Under the pieces are notes generated by a model, which saw nothing but the letters and a program-made list of their open reading frames with translations, did no database searches and was not told the DNA's origin. The position numbers and the translations under genes were made by a program. This document shows positions 17,081-25,800 of a stretch of DNA of 64,000 bases, piece by piece. The DNA is from UBA9339 sp964535195 (lineage in GTDB: Bacteria > Pseudomonadota > Gammaproteobacteria > UBA9339): assembly GCA_964535195.1 (NCBI GenBank), contig CAZHSI010000005.1:19379-83378 (forward strand), read 5' to 3'. Each line of letters begins with the position of its first letter. Position 1 is the stretch's first letter.

Positions 17081-18496
17081 TCAATAATCAGCCTGACCAG
17101 AAGCCCGCGGGAAAGGAATAGTATCACGAATATTCTGCATACCAGTAACATACATAATCATCCGCTCAAGACCCAAACCAAAACCAGCATGTGGCACCGT
17201 ACCATATCTACGTAAATCTAAATACCACTTATAAATCTCCTTATTTAACCCTAAAGCATCCATCCGCATATTTAACATGTCAAAACGTTCCTCACGCTGA
17301 CTACCGCCCATAATCTCGCCAACGCCAGGAACTAAAACATCCATAGCCGCTACCGTTTTACCATCTTCATTCAAACGCATATAAAAGCTTTTTATTTCTT
17401 TCGGATAATTCATCAAAACAAGTGGGCCATTGATTAAGTCTTCAGTTAAATAACGCTCATGCTCTGATTGTAAATCGAGTCCCCACTTAACCGGAAATTC
17501 AAACTTCTTCTTAGCTTTTAGTAAATATTCTATTGCCTGTGTATAATCCATATAGGTAAAAGAACTGGCAATTATTCGTTCAAGCCGCCCAATACAATCT
17601 TTGTCGATTCTTTCAGCAAAAAATGCCATATCATCTGACCGCTCTTCTAGTACCGCTTGCACTAAATAACGGATCATGTCGATAGCAAGTTCAGCATCAT
17701 CTTGTAAATTAGCAAAAGCAATCTCTGGCTCAATCATCCAAAATTCAGAAAGATGACGACTAGTATTAGAATTTTCGGCACGAAAAGTTGGCCCAAAAGT
17801 GTATACTTTGGTTAAAGCCTCGCAGTAAGACTCAACATTCAGCTGGCCCGACACTGTTAAAAACGTTTCACGGCCAAAATAATCTTGGGAAAAATCAATC
17901 TTACTATCAGGCTTAACCGGGAGCTTATCTAAGTTTAAAGCAGTGACACGCAATAATTGCCCCGCCCCTTCACAATCACTTGAAGTAATCACCGGCGTAT
18001 GAATCCAATAAAAACCACGCTCATGAAAAAATCGGTGAATAGCCATCGACAAACTATGTCTCACCCGCGTAATCGCTCCGATAACATTAGTACGGGGTCG
18101 CAAATGAGCATGTTCTCGCAAATATTCGAGGGTGTGATATTTCGGCGAAATCGGGTAGGTATCCGGATCATCAATCCACCCCACAACCTTAACAACCTCA
18201 GCTTGTAGCTCTACCGCCTGACCTTCGGCCGGTGACGGCGTTAGTTTACCACTAACAATAATCGAACATCCCGTGGTTAATTTTAAAATCTCATCCTTGT
18301 AATTAGACACTGTACTTGCTACCACCACCTGCAGCGGCTTAAAACAAGAACCATCGCTTAAAGCAATAAAAGATACCCCGGCCTTAGAATCACGCCGCGT
18401 TCGCACCCACCCATGAACAGTAACATAGGTACCAACAGCGACTTTGCACGAAAGCAAATCGCTAGTTGCATATACTGATTTGTCATTTTTTTGCAT
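17081..18496 (-). CDS. asnS: Asparaginyl-tRNA synthetase
   Basis: Class IIb aminoacyl-tRNA synthetase. 471 residues. An N-terminal OB-fold anticodon-binding domain (VHGWVRTRRDSKAGVSFIAL) is followed by the catalytic core with class II motif 2 (TFRAENSNTSRHLSEFWMIE) and motif 3 (GFGLGLERMIMYVTG). The ATG is 20 bases after the hda stop on the same strand. Confidence 0.97.
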   Translation of the reverse strand: MQKNDKSVYATSDLLSCKVAVGTYVTVHGWVRTRRDSKAGVSFIALSDGSCFKPLQVVVASTVSNYKDEILKLTTGCSIIVSGKLTPSPAEGQAVELQAEVVKVVGWIDDPDTYPISPKYHTLEYLREHAHLRPRTNVIGAITRVRHSLSMAIHRFFHERGFYWIHTPVITSSDCEGAGQLLRVTALNLDKLPVKPDSKIDFSQDYFGRETFLTVSGQLNVESYCEALTKVYTFGPTFRAENSNTSRHLSEFWMIEPEIAFANLQDDAELAIDMIRYLVQAVLEERSDDMAFFAERIDKDCIGRLERIIASSFTYMDYTQAIEYLLKAKKKFEFPVKWGLDLQSEHERYLTEDLINGPLVLMNYPKEIKSFYMRLNEDGKTVAAMDVLVPGVGEIMGGSQREERFDMLNMRMDALGLNKEIYKWYLDLRRYGTVPHAGFGLGLERMIMYVTGMQNIRDTIPFPRASGQADY

Positions 18497-18516
18497 ATTT
18501 TTTACCTAAAAACTTG

Positions 18517-19218
18517 CTAAATCTTTTGTAAAATATCCTTAATGAATGGTACAGTCAACTTCCTCTGGGCAATAAGCGCCTCCTTGTCAAGCCTGTCTAA
18601 TACCCCAAATAAACTTTTGGTATCACGCACATAATGATTTAAAAGAAAATTAGCCACCTGATCGCTAAACTCAAGCCCGCGCAATTTGGCACGTAATTTA
18701 AGACCATTAATTTTTTCTTCATCGCTTAGCTCATGAACGGCAAAAACCAAACCACTACTCATACGTGATTTTAAATCCTGTAGTTTAAGCGGGATCGCTT
18801 GGGGAGATGCGTTTGCCGTAATTACTATTTTTTTATTATGGACAGTCAATTTATTAAAACAGTGAAAAATTTTCTCCTCCCAAGCTAAATTACCAGCAAT
18901 CAAATGTAGGTCATCAATACAAAGTAGATCAAGAGCTTCTAAATCATCCAGAATTTGTAAGCTTAAACCCCCAACATCTTCAAGAGGTAAATACGCAGAA
19001 GAAAAACCATGTTCCCCAAAAAGTTGACATACTGAGGCCAGCAAATGGCTTTTACCAACCCCAACCTTTCCCCACAAATAAATAAATGGCGAACTAGCAC
19101 TAACGGGTAGATTACTAAGTGCGGCAACTAATTGGTCATTCTTCCCGGTAAAAAAGTTAGCAAAACTTGCCGTATCTTTAAGGCAGAGATTAAGTGCTAG
19201 TTGTTTTAAACCGTTCAT
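18517..19218 (-). CDS. hda: DnaA regulatory inactivator Hda
   Basis: AAA+ protein that, with the sliding clamp, stimulates ATP hydrolysis by DnaA and prevents over-initiation. The N-terminus QLALNL fits the clamp-binding QL[SP]LPL motif. Walker A is GKVGVGKS and Walker B is LLCIDDLHL; the length is 233 residues. The start at 19218 matches E. coli Hda; the frame is open upstream to 19284, but those codons lie in a short repeated sequence. Hda usually neighbours a DUF2066 gene and an AI-2E-family permease; DUF2066 is present next door, the permease is not. Confidence 0.93.
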   Translation of the reverse strand: MNGLKQLALNLCLKDTASFANFFTGKNDQLVAALSNLPVSASSPFIYLWGKVGVGKSHLLASVCQLFGEHGFSSAYLPLEDVGGLSLQILDDLEALDLLCIDDLHLIAGNLAWEEKIFHCFNKLTVHNKKIVITANASPQAIPLKLQDLKSRMSSGLVFAVHELSDEEKINGLKLRAKLRGLEFSDQVANFLLNHYVRDTKSLFGVLDRLDKEALIAQRKLTVPFIKDILQKI

Positions 19219-19260
19219 TGCTACATTATCCTGATATCTTATTATGCTACGTAGGGTGCA

Positions 19261-19334
19261 TACCACTATTACTGCAAAATACAAGATTTAATCAATCTGT
19301 GGTATATACCGCTATTACTTCAAAATGCAAAATT
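19261..19334. repeat. Two copies of a 30-base repeat upstream of hda
   Basis: TACCACTATTACTGCAAAATACAAGATT (19261-19288) and TATACCGCTATTACTTCAAAATGCAAAATT (19305-19334) are near-identical direct repeats. A third copy lies at 53568-53597, just before zapD. Two of the three are between hda and a palindromic element. Function unknown. Confidence 0.65.
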
Positions 19335-19351
19335 AGTACCTAGTGGAACGA

Positions 19352-19475
19352 TACCACTTGTAAATCAAATTCAGGCAAGGCGCCTTGGTTTTTTGCGGCC
19401 GGAGTTTACTTTTACGTAAATGAGGACCGCAAAAAAATAAGGGCAACGCAGCATCAATTTGATTTACAAGTGGTA
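19352..19475 (+). repeat. Palindromic interspersed element, copy 3 (intact reference copy)
   Basis: Perfect 20-bp terminal inverted repeats: TACCACTTGTAAATCAAATT at 19352-19371, and its reverse complement at 19456-19475. Inside is a second inverted pair (TTTTTTGCGG / CCGCAAAAAA) around the core GGAGTTTACTTTTACGTAAATGAGG, so the whole 124 bases can fold as a long hairpin. There is no coding capacity. The structure is MITE-like. The right end overlaps the 3' end of the DUF2066 gene and supplies its last codons and stop. Confidence 0.9.
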
Positions 19476-20570
19476 TATATAGTCTAAATCAACTCCTGGC
19501 GGCACCTCCACCACTTCAGTATTCGGCACCAGTCTACTTTGTTTACTGAAAATATCTGTCAATGCCTCTACTCCACCTTTAACCGTTAATACCAACTTAA
19601 CTTCAGTTGCACTAATATTAGCTAAATCTATTTGCGTAATAACTTGGTTATACCCATGTAAGTAGCGCACAATCTCATTATACTGATCTAATCCATTAAT
19701 ATTGTTAATACGTATTACCACTTTAGATTCTTGCCCCGAAACCGGAATAACTACATTAGAAATGCTATTAACAATAGTTGGCATAGCCTCTAACACCATG
19801 CTTGCGACGCTAGGACCAGCGAAGCTAAACCGACTGCTTTTTGCGCCTTGCAGTAACAACCATTGACTCGACCAAGTGTTACCTAAAATAGCCTTTTTAA
19901 CACACCCAACAACAATCGTTGTCGCCCCATAGCGCTGAGAGATATTCCTAATAACATTTATATCAAACTTGCAGATATCTTTAGCTTTAACACTACTAGC
20001 ATCTTGCAAATCAAGAGTTGGTAATATAATCGGCATCCCTAACTCTTTAGCCTTGCCTCGTAATATCTGAACCAAACCTTCATCTACTCCTTCATCAGAC
20101 AAGATCCTTGCCACTCCATCATCTTTTACTAACCACACTAAAGTTAAAGGCTTACTACTAATGGCCACCACCGCCCCCACCTTATAATTATCACGACCGA
20201 GAAGTTTATTAATTGTCTTAGAATTAAAGGTTATTCGCAAAAAAGTCGCGGTTTTACCATTACTCGTGGTTTTATTGGTATAGCTAAATTGCTTAACATA
20301 AAGTCCCGGCTTAGCGAGCGCCTTTTTAACTGTTGGGACATTAATAATATTGGGGTTATTAGTAATAGTAACTAACATTGACGTTAATGCCACCGTAAAG
20401 GCCTGTTCTCGCTCAGTATTACCATCATTAGCCACGGGTACTTCAACCATTTCGGGGTGAGATAAGGACGCTGATTCTGGTAACTTAGTTGGTGGTACCA
20501 CAGCCGAAACGCTAACCATGACAACCATACTAACCAAAAATAATAAAATAGTTCTTAATCTATCTAGCAT
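19464..20570 (-). CDS. DUF2066 domain-containing exported protein
   Basis: 368 residues with an N-terminal signal peptide (LLFLVSMVVMVSVSAVV). The DUF2066 hallmark is the early segment EREQAFTVALTSMLVTITNNPN followed by YVKQFSYTNK and LTLVWLVKDDG. Homologues are periplasmic or membrane-linked proteins of unknown role found beside hda in many Gammaproteobacteria. The C-terminal codons YHL-stop lie inside the terminal repeat of the neighbouring palindromic element, so the natural C-terminus may have been replaced. No function can be assigned. Confidence 0.85.
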   Translation of the reverse strand: MLDRLRTILLFLVSMVVMVSVSAVVPPTKLPESASLSHPEMVEVPVANDGNTEREQAFTVALTSMLVTITNNPNIINVPTVKKALAKPGLYVKQFSYTNKTTSNGKTATFLRITFNSKTINKLLGRDNYKVGAVVAISSKPLTLVWLVKDDGVARILSDEGVDEGLVQILRGKAKELGMPIILPTLDLQDASSVKAKDICKFDINVIRNISQRYGATTIVVGCVKKAILGNTWSSQWLLLQGAKSSRFSFAGPSVASMVLEAMPTIVNSISNVVIPVSGQESKVVIRINNINGLDQYNEIVRYLHGYNQVITQIDLANISATEVKLVLTVKGGVEALTDIFSKQSRLVPNTEVVEVPPGVDLDYIYHL

Positions 20571-20685
20571 AGGTGTTTTATAAAAATCTTATTGTTCACT
20601 ATGAAAAATATCATAAAAATGATGACTCAGCATCAAATTTGAGTATAATTAAGCAATCTATAATCTATTTAATTCAGAGGGTCTT

Positions 20686-21021
20686 ATGGTCAAGTCTGAG
20701 CTTATTACGCGTATTGTAAGCAAATTTCAGCAATTGCCTGAAAAAGACATAGAGCTTGGTATCAATCAAATGTTAGAACACATAAGCGAAACTCTGGAAA
20801 AAAACGGCCGTATTGAAATACGGGGTTTTGGCAGCTTTTCCCTCCATTACCGTCCATCACGCAATGCCCATAATCCACGAACCGGTGAAAAGGTGGTAAC
20901 CATCCATAAATATGCTCCTCACTTTAAACCAGGAAAACAAACTAGAGAACGGATTAATCAATCACAGGCAAAAAACATTCCCATCATTCAAGATACTGAG
21001 GATGAAGAACAAGCCTCTTAG
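20686..21021 (+). CDS. ihfB: Integration host factor beta subunit
   Basis: DNA-bending nucleoid protein of the HU/IHF family. The sequence follows E. coli IhfB closely: VKSELITRI, MLEHISETLEKNGRIEIRGF, GSFSLHYRPSRNAHNPRTG, and APHFKPGK with the intercalating Pro in the RNPRTG-type arm. It is 111 residues, about 17 longer than E. coli, because of an acidic C-terminal tail (QDTEDEEQAS). A good GAGGG ribosome binding site precedes the ATG. nadK follows after 10 bases; rpsA, the usual neighbour, is not in view. Confidence 0.94.
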   Translation: MVKSELITRIVSKFQQLPEKDIELGINQMLEHISETLEKNGRIEIRGFGSFSLHYRPSRNAHNPRTGEKVVTIHKYAPHFKPGKQTRERINQSQAKNIPIIQDTEDEEQAS

Positions 21022-21031
21022 TTAACTTGCT

Positions 21032-21919
21032 ATGGCATTTCAGTTTAAAAATGTTGTCATAATAGCGCGAAAAAGCACCCCCGGCGCAGCAAAAACGTTG
21101 TCAGTTTTAATCAAGCACCTGCAAACAAAAGCCATTAATGTTTTTTTAGAACACGATACTGCAACTATCTTACCAAGTTGCAAAGTTCCAATCATTGAGC
21201 GCAATAAATTAAAAGACCACTGTGACTTAATCGTAGTTGTAGGTGGCGATGGCAGCTTACTAAGCGCAGCTCGTATCGCCGCCAGGCAAAAACTGCCAAT
21301 TATTGGTATCAACCTAGGAAACTTGGGATTTCTCACCGACATTACCTCTAAAAATATTGACCAAATCGATGAGATTCTAACAGGAAATTTTCATGAGGAA
21401 CGCCGCTTTCTGTTACAAGCCAAAATGGAAAACCAAAATAAACCTATTACGCAAAACCTAGCTTTAAACGATATCGTCCTACTTTCCTATACTACTGGTC
21501 ACATAATAGAGCTAGCCATATATGTAAATCAAAAATTTTTATGTAATTATCGCGCTGATGGCTTGATCATTGCCACCCCTACAGGCTCTACCGCACACGC
21601 CTTATCCAGCGGTGGACCGATCCTCTACCCCACGCTTGAAAATATCGTATTAGTACCAATGCTGTCACATAACTTAAGTAGCAGACCGATCGTACTTAGT
21701 AGTAATAGCAAAATAAAAATTGTTTTTAATAAGTCCAACTCTACCGACCTGATTATCCTTTGTGATGGCCAAAACCAAACCATGCTACAAGGCGGCGTCA
21801 TTAAAATAAGTAAAGCTAAAGAAAAATTACGCCTCCTGCATCCAAAAGATTATAGTTATTTTGAAGTCTTACGTACTAAATTAAACTGGGAAAAGGAACA
21901 TAATAAAGCGAAGCGATAG
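21032..21919 (+). CDS. nadK: NAD kinase
   Basis: Phosphorylates NAD to NADP. 295 residues. The nucleotide-binding motif GGDGSLLSAAR, the NLGNLGFLTDI segment and TPTGSTAHALSSGGPI, all diagnostic for bacterial NadK, are intact. It begins 10 bases after ihfB and the two are probably co-transcribed. Confidence 0.97.
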   Translation: MAFQFKNVVIIARKSTPGAAKTLSVLIKHLQTKAINVFLEHDTATILPSCKVPIIERNKLKDHCDLIVVVGGDGSLLSAARIAARQKLPIIGINLGNLGFLTDITSKNIDQIDEILTGNFHEERRFLLQAKMENQNKPITQNLALNDIVLLSYTTGHIIELAIYVNQKFLCNYRADGLIIATPTGSTAHALSSGGPILYPTLENIVLVPMLSHNLSSRPIVLSSNSKIKIVFNKSNSTDLIILCDGQNQTMLQGGVIKISKAKEKLRLLHPKDYSYFEVLRTKLNWEKEHNKAKR

Positions 21920-22095
21920 TCCAGACAGATAGCGTCGCTCCCTAACCTCCTAGCGTTTCCACTGTTCTTACCTTTAGCTGCATTATAAATCAAAGGCTTT
22001 AAAAGGTGTTGGATATAGTGGGACAGAGAGATCGTAAGTCACACGCTCAACTTATAGCTCCACATACTTACATCGATTTAAACGTTGCCCCTGCC

Positions 22096-22797
22096 CTACT
22101 GCAAATTCAATATGTTAATTATACTCGCATCTTTAAATGGCTTTTCAGAGTTAATTATAATTACATAAAAACTCTGATGCCCTTTGTATACTAAAAATAC
22201 TGTCGGTGAAAACGATGTTTTATGCGGCTTATCGGTATAATCAAAAATTATTTGATGCTTGCCTTTTTCATCACTAAAAGACATTTTATGTATCTTACCA
22301 TAAAAACCCTTATAATTAGGCCCTGCAAATGTACCATCAATTTTTGAATAGCTATCTAAATTTATATTCAGTGCATTATGGAAAGCGAAACCGTAGTTAA
22401 TTGTAACTGGGAAGCTGCTTTCTGAATGCAGCACTTCCCCAGAAATAAATTTTATATCACTAAGATTAACGTTTCGTTTAATCGTAATTTTATCTAGATC
22501 AATATTTGCCAAATCTTTAAATTCCCATATGGTTACAGGATACGTCTCGTTATTGTGACAATAATGAAGAACATTATTAACATCGCGCTTCTTTATCCAG
22601 CTGATGCATAGAGAACCAGGCGGATCAATGTCTTGTTTAACAGATTCTTTAAAAAACCATATATATTGTTTGCACGTATTCCAATCATGAGAATGACCAT
22701 ATCTAACAGTTTCATAGGCAAAATAAGCAAGGTAAAAAAGGTAACACATTAACCCTGCTATTATAATTTTCGTGATTTTGTTCATGATTTTTTCCAT
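22096..22797 (-). CDS. Unrecognised membrane-anchored protein following the RHS gene; possible immunity or accessory protein
   Basis: 233 residues, no family recognised. One N-terminal membrane segment (TKIIIAGLMCYLFYLAYFAYE) with a positive start, then a soluble region rich in aromatic residues with no visible catalytic motif. It starts 9 bases after the RHS-gene stop on the same strand, so the two are almost certainly co-expressed. A small gene placed directly after a polymorphic-toxin gene is often its immunity gene, and the anchor suits action in the envelope. That is inference from position only. An ATG at 22785 is an alternative start. Confidence 0.6.
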   Translation of the reverse strand: MEKIMNKITKIIIAGLMCYLFYLAYFAYETVRYGHSHDWNTCKQYIWFFKESVKQDIDPPGSLCISWIKKRDVNNVLHYCHNNETYPVTIWEFKDLANIDLDKITIKRNVNLSDIKFISGEVLHSESSFPVTINYGFAFHNALNINLDSYSKIDGTFAGPNYKGFYGKIHKMSFSDEKGKHQIIFDYTDKPHKTSFSPTVFLVYKGHQSFYVIIINSEKPFKDASIINILNLQ

Positions 22798-22806
22798 GTA
22801 ACTTCA

Positions 22807-25800
22807 CTATAGAAAAATTGGTATTGGTGCTGGTAGTGGAACAAACTTCGGAGACTGAAAGTGCTTAAGAGTATAAATCGTATCCCCAATAAAACGACCC
22901 AGATTAGTATGATCATAATCGTAGTAAATAGTTACTCCAGCTGAAGAGTCGGAACCAGTAGGGATTGATACGTCACGAACATGCCTGCCATCAGCGGTTC
23001 TACCAGCAGATAAATAAGTCCAGCCATAAGTTATTGAACCATCCATGCCGGTCGCCACATTAACAAAACCTTCTTTATTGACAGCGCTAAGAGGCTTGCT
23101 ACTTGTTACATCATAAACATATTCAATATTAGAGCTTCCTTTCTGAATTGTAGAAGAGATATACGCATCAATTTGCAAAGCACCCACACGAAATGATTTA
23201 AATGTTTCCTTCCCAGTCATTGTATCCTTACTAGAAAACATATTTTTATACGCATCACTCTTCGCCCCATTATGATGAACCCCGCCAAACTTTGCGGCAG
23301 CAGTTCCACCAACCGTAGCATCATTATTGCGATTTGACTTCGAAATTGTCAAACTATCAATATTGGTAAAGTTGTTAGGGGTTACATCTTGTATCGATTT
23401 ACTAGACGAAGGATCAGCAAAATCCTCTGCCGGGTTTTTGGGCTTCTCTGAATTTTTACCTGAAGAACTATTGATAGCATCACTGCCCAAACCTCCTAGC
23501 GTCCCTCCAGCTGCCCCGGCTCCAAATTTATAGCCCAATTCCTGTATTTTGTGGTTTATCCCAAGCGTCAGCCCAAAGGTCATCGCTCCTTCAAATAAAA
23601 CCTGTTTAAAATTTGTTCCAGTTGCCACACCAATCCCCACAGTGATCACTGCTCCAGCCGCGGCAGCCCCTAATGCTGTACTAAACACTCCCAATCCAGC
23701 TGGTCCTAGCAATATCCCACCTACAACTCCTGTTACTATTCTAACTACCGGGTTACTAAATACGCTTTTTACGGCCTTGCCTATTGAACGACACACCCTT
23801 CCAGCCCAACTAAAAAATCCAAACCCGCTTGGATCAACAAATGCTAATGGATTATTAATACAATAACTATACCGATTCAAACACTGACTATTAGCAGGAT
23901 CCTGTACATACGGGTCAGCGCTTAAAAAGCGTCCGATCACCGGATCATATATTCTGCCATCCATGTGGATTAAGTTTATATCATCCATATTTATCCCTTC
24001 GTGTCCAGTAAAGCCTCGATTGGTAATAGGGTTCGATGGTACAGCTCCTTTAGTTTGTTTCTGTTCCCCAAATGGGGTATACGAAAAATGTTGGGTAACA
24101 TTACCATTTTCATCAGTTATATCGGTAACGGAACCAAGATTATTATGCAACATCTCATAAATTTCGGTACGGTTCTTTGTTGTGTCATTGTTATTTACAG
24201 TTTTGACATAACCTGTATTTCCTCCAATATAGGCTTTTTGCTGAGTAACTTCTGTGCCATCTTTGTTCTTAATTAATACCGATTCATAGTTCCCCAAATA
24301 ATAAGTGGTTACCGTTTTATCTAATGTACTATCAACCCTGGCAATTTTTTCTCTGTCAGCATTATAGTGAAAACTTACTGTAGTTTTAGGAGTAATAATA
24401 TTCAGCGGTTTACTGTAACTCGTATAAGTAATTTTACGCTCTACACCATTTAAAGTACCACCGACTTGGTCACCATTTGCATCATAGGTAAATGTTCCCG
24501 CTTTTTTTCCTCTAATACTAGTAACGGCATGAGGGCCTGCGCCATTTTCTCCATATTTATAAGTACCAACATCCGATTTATAACTAATATTGCCGAGAGG
24601 ATCGTAACGTAGTGTTTGTACCCCGGTTTCACTTGACTCAATACTAACCAGACGATTTAACCCATCGTAACGAAACTTTTCAATAACGTTATTAACCTGG
24701 TCTTGATGAATCGCAATATTACCAAGCGTGTCATCATAGCGATAAATCTCTTTTTGTATTACTTGATTATTTTTACCAGGGCCACCAACCACAGCTAATT
24801 TACATTCATCGGCACCCCCCACACACTCTCTAATTTCAGGGATAGTTTTGGCTGTTTCAGTCGGGAAAAGTTCTTTTTGCACGGTAAGCTTGGTATCTAA
24901 GACTGTAGCAATCTCTTTTAAAAATCCAGTTTTTTGGTCATAAGTATAATTGGTAATTAAACCATTGCTGCGACCTTCTGAAATTACTCTACCGGCAGCA
25001 TCTCTCGCATTCAAAGTCCAATAAACTTTGCTAGTATCAGCATCACTAAGTTTTACTAGATAACCAAGTTCATTGTAATTATTTTTTACTTTAAGGCCAT
25101 TGGGATAAGTTTCAAGATCAAGCCGACCATATTGATCGTAACTATAGCTACTTGCGCTAACCACATCAGCCTGATTTTTATTTTTGATAATAGTTTTTAC
25201 ATTAGATAATCTTCCAAAATTATCGTAATTATAGCTTTTAGTGTAGGTTTCAAGGCCGTCATGCAACGCTTCAGTCGAGGCTACTAGTTTTTTTAGGATT
25301 GCTTTATCAGTCACATTGACACTATTAATCCGCGCCAACTTGCCAATACCATTTAGTGCTGTGTCATATTCCCATGTACTGGTACCAGCATGGTCAGTCC
25401 GGCTAATCATACGATTTAATTTGTCATATGCAAAAGTTGTAGTTTGACCTTTAGCATCGGTTTGGCTAATTAGATTTCCTAAAACGTCATAATCATAACG
25501 CCAAGCACCCTTGTCGGGATCGTTAATTGCCACTTTTCTACCAATGTCATCATAAGTGATGATTGAATTATTACCAGCGCTATCCATGATTGCGGACATG
25601 TTGCTATAAGGATCATAATCGTAAGTTGTAACCGACCCTAAATTGTCGGTGGTTTTCACCAAATTACCAACCGCATTTACTTCTTTAATCCGTTTTTGTT
25701 CTGCCTGATTAATAATAGTAGTGGTAAAACCATCATAGATGGTTTGAGTAGTATTATTATCGGGTAAGATACTATGAGTTATTCGACCCAAAACATCATA

